DNA of 64,000 nt from Eledone cirrhosa (taxonomy: Eukaryota > Mollusca > Cephalopoda > Octopoda > Eledonidae), in NCBI GenBank assembly GCA_964016885.1, contig OZ024743.1, positions 184,505,903 to 184,569,902 on the forward strand. The letters are read 5' to 3'. The translations under genes were made by a program, and so were the position numbers. Under the pieces are notes generated by a model. The model saw nothing but the letters and a program-made list of their open reading frames with translations, ran no database searches and was not told the DNA's origin. Position 1 is the first letter of the stretch. The number at the start of each line of letters is the position of its first letter. Below are positions 9,140 to 24,100 of this stretch, piece by piece.

Positions 9140-12100
9140 CTGTAAAAGAAATATAAATATTTAAATAATTTTAACATTTATTAGGTAAATGTTTTTTAAA
9201 ATATTTTCTTTATTTGAAAATAGCAGAAGATTATGCAAAAGGCATAAACAATGTTTTTTCTAATGCTCTTGAGAAAGGCTTGCATGCTACAACTTCTCAT
9301 TCACTTATCTCTAAAATATAATGCTGTTCAATACAGGTCATAAGAAAATCAATATTCTTTTGTTTTTATTCTTATCTTCTACTCAGGATCAATTTTGTTT
9401 TACGACACTCCAAGTTGACTAAAATAAAGCTAGACGATCAATTTAACAGAATCATTAGAGTGTTGGATATTTGTTCTAGATCTCTGCGTTCTAAGTTCAA
9501 ATCTTGCTGAGATCCACTTTGCCTTTCGTCTTTTTGAGGTTGGTAAAGAAAGTACCAACCCAGTGCAGGTGCAACCTTCTTTCTTTTCCTCTATTACATA
9601 CTGGATGTTCTGCTGGATCAAAAGGAGAGTTGAGAGGGCATCTGTGTCTGCTTATAACTGTATGGGCACCTAAGACCCTTAGCAAAAGTATAGCACATAC
9701 CACCAAGTCATATACATGACTGTGAGTGACAGCTGTAATAGTTATACTCAGTTGAATCCAATTAACTATAATTTTCTCCTAAAATAATTAGTTTTGTGTC
9801 TAGTCAAAGATTTTTAGTTAAATTATCATTTTCTATTCGTTTTTACATGCTTGTACAAGTTGGATGAAGCCTGAAGCTCATCCAGTGTCTTTCATAAGCA
9901 TTAATCCTTTTGATACCAATCTGCAAGAAAAAAAAAACCCCACTGATTTTAAAATGTTCGTATTTAAATTAATTGTTTCTACTTTAGGCACAAGGCCAGC
10001 AATTACCCAGTGCATTACTGGTACTTTATTTTATCGACCCCGTAAGGATGAAAGGCAAAGTCAACCTCGGCGGGATTTGAACTCAGATCGTAAAGGGACG
10101 TAACTATGCTGGAAAGCATGGCGTCCGACCCTCCACCGATACTGCCAATCCACCGCCTTCGTATTTAAATTAATATCTTCCAACATAATTTGACATATGA
10201 CAAATATCATAATATTGAATAAATTAATAATTTTAGTAAAACCTTCCAAATAACTGATATACAGTGTATTTAATTAGAAATACAGTAACAAAAAGATTAA
10301 GTGACTACGGGTAAAAAAACTCTCCCTGGGTAGGATGACAATCTGCCACAGGATTAACCCCTAGTTACTGCTGATATTCATTTTCAGCTGAGTGAATTGC
10401 AGCAATGTGAAATGAAGTGCGTTGCTCAAGGACAAAACACATTACCTGGTCAGAGAATTGAATCCATAACATCATGATCATACTGACACATAATAGCTTA
10501 AGAGTTAAAAACTAAACCAAACAAAATACTACAAAGATAAGCCCCACATAGACATACATCAGGACTCATGCTTTCTAGATAGATATAACAGAGAAGTAGA
10601 GGCTTGAATGAAAAAGATCTTATCAACAAGTGGGAACTAAAAATTGTAAGAGGCAGAGAGAGGACAAAGGGGAGACTGACTCACCGTGTATAGGAGTAAA
10701 GTTGATGATGGCAATAATAATAATAATAAGTGAAATAGAAATAGAAGCTTTGCTGTAACATTGACTATATAATAGTTTAATAATGGGGTGTATAAACCCA
10801 CTGAACGGAAAAAGATGGGTATTGGCAGATATCTTTTTCTGTGCTGATACCCATCTTTTTCCATTCAGTGGATTTATACCCCATTATTAGACTGTATTAT
10901 GTAGTCAATGGATTGGCAGTATCGGTAGAGGGTCGGACGCCATGCTTTGACGTATAGAGTTACGGCCTTTGTCATTCTGAGTTCAAATCCTGCCGAGGTT
11001 AACTTTGCCTTTACTCCTTACAGGGTCGATAAAATAAAGTACCAGTAATGTGCTGGCCTTGTGCCAAATAAACAATTATGTAGTCAATGTTACAGCAAAA
11101 CTACTATTTCTATTTCAATTCTTAACTTCGCTCACCACGTTCCAAAAATAATAATAATAATAATTTCTATATTAACTACAAAGGGTTTACATCAAGAAAA
11201 ACATTAAAGATGGCACAGGACAAAACATTAAGTGAATGTGTTGGTTTTGCAATTTAAACAGGTTTAAATATAAGGGGAGGTAACAATAAAATGTTTGTCT
11301 AAGAAATGAGAAAAGAACCCGTCATTCTTCATGTCTTAAGCTTATGTTATGCCTCATGTAGTCCTAAATAACCAGCAGAAACACCAAAGTTGTGAAAAAG
11401 GAGATAATAATAATAATAATTATGGCTGTGAACTTTGCAAAAACACAATGCTGAATAGAAATATCTTCAGCTCAACATACCACTAATGCCCGTAATCGAG
11501 CACAAATCCTTGCCAAATTCCTTATGGCAGAACAAGCTTCAGGGGTAAGAGGTTTCTGTAGACAGGTTAGTAGTGCAAAAATCCACTGGCCCTGTAATAG
11601 AAACAAATATGTTATAAAATAAAATTTGTGGATGTATCTTGGGTTTTAAAATTGATACACTGCATCCCTGTGTGTCATCAGAGATGAGTAACTATCCCAT
11701 CTAACCTATACCAGCATGAAAAAGTGGATAAACAAATGTCCTGATGATGATAGAAAAATTAACATTAAATGTAAAAAGAAAATATATATATAACAGAATA
11801 AGCTAAGTAGATAATGAGTGAAAGGTAAAGCTGCACACGTTCTTAGCATTTACTGCTCATGTGCATCTGCAGCATAAAAAGTCTATCTTCACTGTTAGTC
11901 TTGCTATCATGCCATTACATCTCTTATGCATCCATAACATACACTGAGTACATCTTATGGAATTCAAACCTACTCCTTTTCTGCATATCAAGTTTCACCA
12001 TTTCTCTGACAATATCAGGATCCAGTTTTCTTTCTTATTTAATAAAACTTCAGTTTTTGCTAAGATTATTTTGAGACCTTGCAATTCTAGGTTTTGCTTC

Positions 12101-15100
12101 CATGACTAGAATTTCTTCTCTAAATTTAATACAGGTTCAGCTACAATCTAGTGAAAGGCCTTCTTGAGGTTGACAAATATTAATTATAGTGGGTTTGCTC
12201 CTAAGTATTTCTCTTACAGTTGTCTCACTAGTTAATGGGCACAAAGCCAAATTGCATCTCATATATGCTAATTCTCTTTCTAATCAGTTGTGCTATAACT
12301 CTTTCAGTAATTTTCTGGTATGTGTTGGATGGGTCATCATGGTTCAATTCAGTTCTTATTTAAAGCTACTACCCTTATAAATATGTTATACAAAGCAAAG
12401 TTTCTACAGTTGGATGCCCTTTCTAACACCAATCACTTCACAGAGCATAACACATGCCACATACACATCGACGTATACATAAACATGATACAGGCATAGA
12501 TTCATACATACACACCACCAACATAGATAAAGACAAATACTCACACATCTAAAACAACAATTACAGGTATTTTAAGGCTATCTTCTCTGTTCAAGTAGAA
12601 GTTAGCCTTGCGAGCCCCATGACAATCTTCTCCAATTCAATCCCCTGGCATTCATATCTTCTTCCATAATCTTTAGCCATGTCTTTATTGGTTTTCCCCT
12701 TCATCTATTTCCACATTCATGTCCATCACCTCTCTCACCCAGTCACTTTCATCCTTCCTTAAAACATGACCCAACCATCTCACTCCATTGTGAATTCGAT
12801 TTAGAATAGGTCCACATTATTTCTGTGTATTGCAAATGGTGACTAAGAGTTGGCACCGGGAAGGACAGCTGACCTAAGACCTTATGATGAGTATACTAAC
12901 ATGTCTGAAACAAACATAAAGGATTTCAATACAAACAAAATACAGATATATAATTTCAGGCTGTTAAAAAAAAGGGGGTTTTTTTCGGTGTTTTTTTTTG
13001 TGCATGGCCTTTTTCAGCAAATAATTATCAATAGAGTAGCTTTAAGATAGCATATTGGGTTAGTATGTATTTATAAAAAGCTTTATGTATTCAAAAGAAT
13101 GCTCAACTAGAAAAAGGAGATATATATGTGTATATACAAATAATTGTTTCTACTTTAGGCACAAGGCTAGCAATTACCCAGTGCATTACTGGTACTTTAT
13201 TTTATCGACCCCGTAAGGATGAAAGGCAAAGTCAACCTCGGTGGGATTTGAACTCAGATCGTATGAATGTTCTATTAAATGTTTACCTGGTGATGTGTAA
13301 ATCCAATGCTTTCAAAACAGTTCATATGGTAATTTAAAAGTCGTTCAATGCAGTGCTGAAAAAGAATCAATATAACCACCAATATCTTGTAGTTGTTTTA
13401 GAGAAATGATAAAAAAAAATATCTAGACTATTTCCATCATGAAATTACACAGCACAATAGCAATGAGATCAATGTGATGGACTGATTACAAATACATGAA
13501 TTATATCTAATCTCTCAGCAAAAAGTACATAATCCTAACAGTCTTATTTTGATTGACTGATAAGAGAAGGGGCTCTATACTTGTGAGTGCTGTTTAACAC
13601 TTTTGTCACCATAATTCTACTGAAAAACAGCCTATGATTTTCAAATACTTTTGAAAATAATCAAGAATTTGGAGGATTTTTACATGGGTTTTTTTTCACG
13701 CTGGCTATGTCTTGACTTCTTTTTTATATATTTTTGCACACCTAACCGCTAGAATATAAACAAATATCACCACCTGCAATGTCAAATGTGAAGAGAAGTG
13801 AAGAACAAATACAAACAAACCAAATTCACTTGCAAGGCATTGGCCGTCCAGAAGCTATAGTAGAAGCTATTTTCCCAAGGTGTTAGAACCTAAGACCATG
13901 AGATTGTGAAGCAAATTTATTAACCATACAGCCAATGCTATAAGATAAGAATACATAAATGCAGCTGAATATTCTAGAAATTATTTGGAAATGTGTCTTA
14001 CCTGCTCCATAACACCAACTAAACTGAGCAAGGGAAGGCAACCACCTTCTAAAGAGTTAGATTCCTCTTGAGTGAGATTTTTCAATTTTCCAAAACACAG
14101 TTTAAACCATTCTTCAACTTCGGATGCTAAAGGCTTCAAGAAAACAGAATATGTATAATTGAAGAGGTGTGATTAACCATTTTGTTACTATATTTCTAAT
14201 GAAAGACACTGCCTATGATTTTAAAAATCATCAAAAACATGGAGTGATTTAGTAATATAATTAATTTTCTCATTTGGCAGTATCGGAAGCATAGAGTTAC
14301 GGCCCTTTATGATCTGAGTTCAAATTCCGCCAAGGTTAACTTTGCCTTTCATCCTTACGGTGTCGAAAAAATAAAGTACCAGTAATGCACTGGAATAATT
14401 GCTGGCCTTATGCCAAAAGTAGAAACAATTATTAAGCCAGTGTTATAAACATAAAGGTTCTTATTTAAAACTATGATGGAAGATTTTTAGAATATAAACA
14501 CTAAGATAAAGAGCTTTGTATTGTAGAACCAGGAGTGGTTTCAGTTGATTTTGTCTCAAAAGTTGGTAAACAATCAATACCTAACTTTTCTCTCAACCCA
14601 TCTGTGCTTTGCTGTTCATGTACACTAACATTACACATCTAACAGAACATATGCTCGTTTCATTTCTTTCTAGCTTTTGCATATCCTCTACATTTAGATC
14701 TCATGTCTCACCGCCATGCAATATTGCACTATGTAAGAGATTCCAATATTATTTACAAAATGTTTGATAACATATTTATACTGTACCGATTGTGTTGTTA
14801 TTTCTGTTTACTTTTGACATACATATATATATATGTATATATATATATATGTACATTATGTAATGTATTGCAGTGAGATTATAATGAGGTTTCTATATTA
14901 AATATCTGATTTTGAAAAGTCCCAGGAAGGGGTGAAACGTTCGTTCAGCATTTGATGTATTAATGTATTTGGTGTCTTTTTTTAATGAATAATTTGCTTC
15001 TAGTGTAATTGTTATTTTGGGCATAATAGGAGTGTGTATACAGACCTTTTTGGAAAATTCTTTCAGAAGGGTTGATACATAGCCTTTTGTTTTGCTTATT

Positions 15101-18100
15101 ATAATAAATTACTCTATTTTGAGCTGTGTTTAACCTCTCTACCTATGTTTTTAAATTTTTATATTGTTTTTGTGAAAAACGATGTATATTTATATATTAC
15201 CCAATTACACCTCTCAAAGGCGAGGACACACGACCATGACCTCTGGCGTCACGCAGTAATACAGAAGACCCGACCCCCCACGGGTACAAGCCGAAGCTGA
15301 AGCATATAGACAATATGCCCCCACAACCTCCCACTGCAAAGTGGTCATGGAGGTGCCACGGTAAAAAAGCACCCAGCCCACACTGTAAAGGGGTCGTGTA
15401 GGTGCCACGGAAAAAAAGCACCCAGCACTCACTGTAAATGAGGTTGGTGTTAGGAAGGGCATCCAGCTGTAGAAATCAAGCCAAAATCAGTTCCCGTATG
15501 AGCAAGACAAGGTCAGCCGACCAGACACTGCCCACAACAGGACGACCCGTCTAACCCATGCTAGCATGGAAGAACGGACGTAAAACGGTGATGATGATGA
15601 TTATGATGTATATATCCAGGGAGTGCAACATGAAGTTACTGTAGGACCCAGGTGAGCACTCAATGTTTAGAGCTAGACAGAGTGTAATATAATAATTGTT
15701 TCTACTTTTGGCACAAGGCCAGCAATTACCCAGTACATTACTGGTACTTTATTTTATCGACCCCGTAAGGATGAAAGGCAAAGTGAACCTCAGCGGGATT
15801 TGAACTCAGACCATAAAGGGACGTAACTATGCTGGAAAGCATGGCGTCCGACTCTCTACCGATACTGCCAATCCACCGCCCTGTAATATAATAATACAAG
15901 GATGTAATATAATAATACAAGGACGAATGGTTACTCCTTCATTACATTTATTGGCATCACCAACCAATAAATGTAATGAAGGAGTAACCATTTGTCCTTG
16001 TATTATTATATATATATGTATATATATATCTACATACATACATTTATTTATTGATCTATATATGCTGTAAAGTGGTTGGTGTTAGAAAAGGCATTCAACT
16101 GTAGAAAGCTTACAAAACAAGGGGTTAGGGGGATCCTTCAGTTTGTGTCAAAAGACACAACTTCTCTACACTCAATAACTGTATGTAAGCGGAATGCAGA
16201 CCTTCTCAGCCTGTCTGGCAGCATGCCAATAACCCTATGTCAGTACTGACTTGGTTTATGTAGACCTGTCTAACCCTTGCTATATATTATATCATCATCA
16301 TCATTTTACGTCTGCTTTTCCCTGCTTGCAAGGGTGGGACGGGTCCTATTCAGCACAGCATCTCTCCACTTGTCACGGTTCTTTGTCATCTCCTCCGTGA
16401 GCTTCAGCAATCTGAGGTCTGCTCTCACCACCTCCACCCATGTTTTTCGTGGTCTTCCTCTACTGCATCTTCCTTCAACTGGCATTTCTTGGCACTTCTT
16501 TACCCAGCGGTCATCCTCCATGCACATCACATGTCCATACCATCGCATTCTTCTCTCTTGCACCCTACAACTTATCCCTCTTAAACAGTTTCTCTCTCAA
16601 CACATCCATGCTCAGTCGTTCACGTACATTGACATTGCACATCCAAAGGAGCATGCTTGCTTCATTTCTCTCCAGCCGTTGCATATCTTCCGCACCTCAC
16701 CCAGGCATCATATAACCGGCCTTTCATATGCAGGGAGAAACCCTTCTTTGTCAGCAGAGGAAGCAGCTCCCTAAACTTCTTCCAACCCGTCCTTATTCTA
16801 GATACTATGGCCTCGGAACACCCTCCTCCCATGCTAATCTGATCACCTAGGTACCGGAAGCTATCAACCACTTCTATAGAACCTACCTGCATTTGAAAAA
16901 TGTGTCTATCAATGCGACTTCTACTGTCAAATTTCCATGTACATCTACTGCATATGTATTTTTCCCTACCTATTAGTTTGCCTGCTATCCCACTACATCT
17001 CTTGTGTACCCAGGATCTGCATTGTGTACATTTTATAGAATTTATGCCAGTTCATTTTCTGCATATCAAACATGGCCATTTCCCTGATGGAATCAGAGTT
17101 TTGTCCTCTTTTCTACTCAACACTTTTGTCTAAGCTAGGTTCACTCTCAGTCTTCTTAATTCCAACTGCTGTTTCCATAGCCAGAATTTATTCTCCAGCT
17201 CCTCTACTGATTCTGCTATAAGAACCAGATCATCAGCATAGAGAAGTTCCCATGGGCAGCCAGTCTTAAACTCCTCTGTTATGGCTTGGAGGACTATAAT
17301 GAACAAGAGCAGGCTGCGAACCGAACCCTAATGTACTCCTACTTGTATCTGGAATTCCTCACTAAACACCATTCCTACCCTCACTTTACTGACAGCACCT
17401 CTGTACAAAGCTGGCACTGTCCTCACAAACCATTCCTCAACACCTAGTTTCCTTAGGGACCACTAGATGACAGATCGGAGTACCCTATCAAAGGCTTTCT
17501 CTAGGTCAACAAAGGCTAAGTATAGTGGCTTATTCTTCTCTAAGAACCTATCTTGTGGTTGTCTCACTAAGAAGAGAGCATCTGCTGTACTTTTCCCAGG
17601 CACAAAACCAAACTGCATCTCATCTAGTTTGACCCTTTCTCTAATTAGTTGCGCTAATATCCTTTCTGCCACTTTCATAACCTGATCCATCAGATTTATA
17701 CCCCTATAATTGCTCCTCTTCAGACCATCCCCTTTACCTTTGTAGCAATTTATGAGAATACTGCTGCACCAGTCTTTGGGTATGACACCACCATATATAG
17801 CCTGATTGATGATGCGTGCTACCAGTTTAGTGCCTACGCCTCCTATCCCCGACTGTCCAGCGGCCTTACCATTTTTCATTTCCTTAATTGCCTCTTGGAC
17901 CCTATATTCGTCAATCTCAATAGCTGGTCCCTCTGTCAGATCTACTGGGGGTAATTTCTCTCTCCCTCATTCGTTCTCCACATTCATCAGTCTCTCTCAT
18001 AATGACATTTCCAGGCCTCCTTTTTCTGATCATTCGTGACACTAAGTACACCGGCATCATTCCGGACACACTTATCTCCAACATCATCCTGATTTGCACT

Positions 18101-21100
18101 GACATACTGCCTTGCAATGCGGAACACCGCACATCTCTGATCTTCCCATCACAGAACATTAGCAAACCTCCTACTCTCAGCTTCCCTGCGCGCTAAGTAC
18201 ACCTGACGTCTAGCTTCTCTCTTAGCGGTTGTGTATCCTCCTCTACTCCCACCATTTTTCCAAGCGTTCCATGTTAGTCTTTTGCCCTATCTACCGTGCT
18301 GTTCCACCACCAGGTCACTCTCTGTCTGGTTGGAGCTCTGCAGTAAGTTGTCACGTAAGAAATTCCAGTTATCATTTATATTAAACGACTCTAAACCGCC
18401 TTCTTTTTCGTCATGCACATCTCGAAGGGCTTTCCTAAATTTATATTTTAGTGAAAGGTCTTTTAGCTTCCAGATCTTTCTTTTCCACACCTTCTTGTAT
18501 GTCTCATTCTGTCTCTTGCTTACTGAGATGTCACTAACGACTAACCTATGCTGTGGGGTATATTCTTCCCCGGGGTATGCCTTAGTATTTGACACCATCT
18601 GTCTGTCTCGCTGCCTAACTAGCAAGAAGTCAATCTGGCTTAAGTTATAGCCTGATTTGTAGGTTATTAGGTGGTTGCTAGGTTTCTGGAAGTTAGTGTT
18701 GCAAATGGTTAGTGCACTTACATCACAAAATTCAAGAAGCCTCACTCCTTCTTCATTTCTTGAGCCGTAACCGTGCCCACCATGTACCCCAGTGTATCCA
18801 TCCTGGCCTGGAGTTGTCCAACATGACCATTGAAGTCCCCTGCTAGCATAACAATGTCTCCGTCCTCTGTCATTGCGACTGTTTGGAAAAGTTGCTCGTA
18901 AAAGCAGTCTTTCTCTTCTTTACCTAGGCCTGCCTAGGGAGCATAGGCAGAGATAATTGTTAGTAGTCTCTTGCCTACAACTAATCAAAGCTTAATTATT
19001 CTATTATTAACTCTAACTACCTCTATTGTCTTATTGATCCACCTCCCAGCCAGTAAAATGCCTACCCCACCTAACCCATCATCATTACCCACCCAGAAAA
19101 GCATATAACTACGATGTTTGCCAGTGATTAGTCTTGCAGAGGCACCTCTCTATCTCACCTCTTGCACGCAGCACACATCCACATGCCTTCTCTCCAGCAT
19201 CTCCACTATCTCACCTGATCTATCTGTTAGAGTGCCAACATTAAGTGGGGCAACTCTGAGATGCGACGTCTTCATATTCTTGTTCTTGTTCCTGTTGTGC
19301 GATTGCTTGATGACGGTCAGGGGGTTCTCGCACATGGCTGCACCAGCCACCCCACTACCGTGCGCAGCCCTAACATGGTTAGTGTTATTGCTGTTTAACA
19401 TTTATTTTTCCTTGCTTGCATTGGTTAGATGGGTTGCCCACATCATGAGACAAGTCTGGCCAATTGCTCTCTGTTAGAGTGAACACCTTAAATCTATTTT
19501 CTGGCTGAGCCAGCCAATAGCTCTATATGCAAATGAGGCTAATCAGCCCATGTACATAGGTGTCAAAACTATGTTTTTGCCTATATTAAGTTCCAGCAGA
19601 GAGCAGGGTAAGGGAGCACTGTCTCGATAATGACAAAAGTCAGAAACAATGTTTGTTGTCAACAGTTACCCTTTGCTTCTTCTGGAATCCACTAGATAGC
19701 GCTACGTTATCAGTTTCCAAATTTATAGCTGAAGGCTTTCAAAATGTTTATTCATAAACGTACCATATATCGCTAGATATACAAAATACTCATACATATT
19801 ATCATCATCACCGTTTTATGTCCATTCTTCCATGCTAGCATGGGTTAGACAAGTTGTCCTGCTGTGGGCAATACCAGGTCAGGTGACAATGTCTTGCTCA
19901 TACAGAACTGATTTTAGCTTGATTTCTACAGCTGGATGCCCTTCCTAAACACCAATATATATCATAAAAATTAGCTCTATCTATATTGGTGTAGAAGTGC
20001 CAGTAGATTTCATCTACAAAGTGTTAAGATATAAGGTATAAATAAAATAGTTTTAACAAGGAATAACCATGCCTTGTGTAAGCTTTATTTCATTAACCCT
20101 TTTGTTACTATATTTCTAATGGAAGACACTGCCTATGAATTTAAATAATTTTTAATGAAGAATTTGGAGGGATTTAAATATAACTTTCATATTATTAAAC
20201 TGCCCTTTGGAAAATAACTTAAAGGTCCTTACATAAAATCATGGTGAAAGGTTTTAGATAAATATAAACACTTTAAAGTAAACAGTTTTGTATCAGAGAA
20301 GCAGGGTGGTTCTAGTTGGTTAAGTAACAAATGTATTAAAATAAAAATATATTTTTAAAATGTCAATATTCTTCAAAACTCACAAGTTTTCGCCTTGTTT
20401 TCTTTATTTCTGATTCATGTGTGCTTCTATATTCAATGAGTTTCTAAAAGCGAAGAAAAGAAGGTAACAAAGTTTTTAAATGAAAATTTCCAAAGTAAAA
20501 AAAGTAGATTTAACTCTAACATCCTGTACCCCATGAAACCACATTAGCAAACATTCTTGAAAAGTACAAAACAACACTATGACTGCATCACATTATAAAT
20601 TAAAGTTTTTACTCCAATACTGGAAATGTTTACAATAATCTCTCCACTAGTAAATATACTATAAACATTTGAATTAACAAACCTGTTTTATAGATATATT
20701 CTGCTAAATCATGTCCTTATTAAGAGTTAATAAGGACATGACAAGTCTGTTATCACATCCATAACAAACTGTAGCCTCTGAAATGTTTCTTGTGTAGTAG
20801 AATTTGTCGAAAATAACTGTTGCATAAAACTTTCCAGTGATGTACTGATATATATTTGATATATAAATATATCCCTATATTGTTAAATTATTTATTGCTT
20901 AACATAACATAAATATAACACAACTTACTTGTCTGATTTTAGCAAAATCTGCAACCTGTTTTCTCTTCCAACTAGCTGAGGGTTCTAAACCTACAGGTGC
21001 CGGGAGACAGCAATCTTTCTGGTAATTTTAAGAACATAAGAATAAAGAAATGGGTTCTAATCATGCCAAGGAATAAACGTACATCAACATCATTTTACAT

Positions 21101-24100
21101 CCATTTTCCATGCTGGCATGGATTGGACAGGCTGTCAGGATCCAAAACCATACAAGTTGGGGAACCACATCTTGCTCATACATTCTATATTTGGCATGGT
21201 TTCTATAACTGGATGCTCTTCCTAATGCTAACAATTATAATTTTTCAGATTATCAACCTGGAGAAACTAAGAGGCCCCTGGAAGGGTTTAATGAGAGGAA
21301 AAATATTGAGGTCAGAAATGGATGGACATATAAGTGAGAAATAAAATCGTATATCACTATGGAATTAATTCTGAATGCAAAAACATACTGGTGCATCTTT
21401 TACTTCCCACTCCTTTTATACCAAAGTTGTACTGGTATATTTTAATTTCGTTTGTGAAGCACAAGTCCAGATAAAGAAAATAAAGGAAATTTAATCAAAA
21501 TATCTCATATGTTTTATTTTAAACCATTTTTATTGCAAAAATGAACATGCAACCCAGGACAAGGACAAGTAAAATACAAATAATAATAATAATAATAATT
21601 GTTTCTACTTTTGGCACAAGGCCAGCAATTACTCAGTACATTACTGGTACTTTATTTTATCGACCCCGTAAGGATGAAAGGCAAAGTAATAATAATAATA
21701 ATAAATAGCACTGGCACACAATGCGCTAAATCTCAATAATTAATAGAGACCCACTGTGAAAATTTACTAAAACAAAGGAGTAAACAATACTTGTTGATAA
21801 TCCTATCAGTAAATTTAGTACTGACACAAGCTCAATATGGCTGTCTTTACTGAAAGATAAATATATATAATCTAAAATTGTAATATTGATTGTAAATGAT
21901 TTAGTGGCCTAATGGATGACAGAGTTATTACCCTTAGTTTAGAAGTAAAGGTTCATAAATCCAGTCTAGTTCTATAATAATGAAATTATTGTGTACAGTG
22001 CTCAGGTGCACTATAACTCATCAAAGGTGCATGTATAGTACATAGAATAATGTACAAATGTTAGGAAAGTGAACAGTGTATGAGTCATGATATATATGTG
22101 TGCATGTATATGGAGCGGGGATATCAGGTGTAGTGTTGGCGAATTTCAGGAAACATGGAGGTTTTAAAGGATGCAGTGTCTCGACAGCTAACAACTGATG
22201 CAGGTAGTTCGTTCCATGCTACAGCAACTCTGAGCATGAAAAAATGTTTCCGAAAGTCATGGGAGCTGTGCTGTTTTATGACTTTGTAGGCATGTCCACG
22301 TGTGTTAGACACATGGAAATCAAAAAGGTGCTCAGGGCTGTTGTTGGCAAGATGGTTAATAATTTTGTGGGTGTTTACCAAGTCAGTTGCCAGACGTCAG
22401 AGCTTCAATGTATCCATGCCCAGGGAAGCAAGGCGTTCAGAGTATGGTAGATGTCTGATGGAGGGTATTCGCTCGGTTGCACGTCTCTGAACAGTTTCCA
22501 GGAGGTCAATGTTCTGAGTAAGATAGGGGTTCCAGACTGGTGATGCAAATTCTAAGTGTGGCCGCACCATAGCTATATACACCTTTAAATAGATAACTGG
22601 AGAGCGGCTGGCAAAGGTCTTGCTAAGTGATGCTAAGACACCTTCATCCTTCTAGACAATTTTAGAAATGTGCTTTGTCCAATGCAAATCGCTGCTGACA
22701 GTAATGCCCAGGTCACATTTACAAGAAGACTTCTTGATATTAGTGTTTGGAGGGAGTATGTGGACGCTGGGTTTTTCTTCCCAAAATGCTTGGTGGTACA
22801 CTTGTCCACAACCAGCTTCAGTTGCTAGTCCGTGATCTATTGCTGCATTGTGTCCAGGTCTGATTGCAGGAAAGATCTATAGTGTTCAGGATCTGTCCTT
22901 TTTACCTCAAGGTACAGCTTGATGTCATCTGCATATTTCAGTACTGTGGCATTCTTTAATTTGGCATCTATATCATTAATATATGCAACAAACAAAAGGG
23001 GACCAAGAACAGATCCCTGTGGTACACTAGATGACATCTCATACGGTGAGGAATGCTGTCCTAGAACTGTGACTACCTCTCTTCAACTGAGAATGAAGGA
23101 CTTCAACCAGTTAAAAAGATCATCCTTCACACCCATTGCAGAGAGTTTTGCCATAAGACTTTTGTGTGGCGCAGAATTAAAAGCTTTAGCAAAGTCAAGG
23201 TAAACAACATCCACCCATGAGCTGCCATCAGTGATCCGGGTGATGTCTTCAAGAAACTTGATAAGTTGATCACAGAAGCTGGAGTTAGGGATAAATCCAA
23301 ATTGCGAGGGCTGGATAAGACTGTGAGAATTCCAGAAGTTCCAAAGTGTTTCTCTAACACAGGATTCCATCAGTTTGGCAATACAGCTCGGAAGACTGAC
23401 TGGATAATAGTTGAAAGGCGACATGTGGTCACCCTTTTTGAACACATTGTCTTATTCTTAACCATATCAGATGATCAAACCAATTAAAATGTTGTGTAGG
23501 ATTAAATAACTGATTGAATGTTTTGAAAAGGGATGATGATAATGATGACAACAAAATCTAGTGTTTATGTCATTATCATCATTTAACATCTGCTTTCCCT
23601 GCTATCAAAGGTTGATGGGTCGTCACAGACCAATTCCAGCCAATACAACACTAAAATACAATTCTGTTATTTTTAGCTTTATATAAAAATACATAAGATT
23701 AAAATATTCTATTGAGTAAATATTGCTGTGTGTATGCAATTAAGGATAAGTATACTGTATCCCTACATGTTATAGGGCACAACTAAATGGGTTAGTGCTA
23801 GGAAGGGCATTCAGCAGTAAAACATTACCTCAAAAAGTAACCAACAACATATATGAAGTTTACTATGGAGCCCACAAGGCTACCATCTACTTTAGCAAGG
23901 AACACTGAGGCATAAAACATTTGTTGTTGCTGTATAGAGTAGTCGACGAGTAAGCTATGTAGTAATGTTTGTCAAAATAAAAAATATGGTGCACAAAAAC
24001 TTTAAAGAAATTCAAGATACATACTGCTAAAATGTGGACATTCTGTTTTCTATTCATAGCTTCAGTATTTAGTGATTTAGCAACGACTACTGATGGACAA

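Noticed and set aside
10061..10103. SINE heads as functional tRNA genes
   Set aside because: Only A- and B-box-like motifs are kept; no cloverleaf or anticodon arm can be drawn, and each lies inside a dispersed SINE.
20983..20990. Alternative acceptor CACCTGTAG for GEMIN2 exon 3
   Set aside because: It would put an in-frame TAG directly after the junction; the ATTACCAG site 29 nt upstream keeps phase and adds family-like residues.
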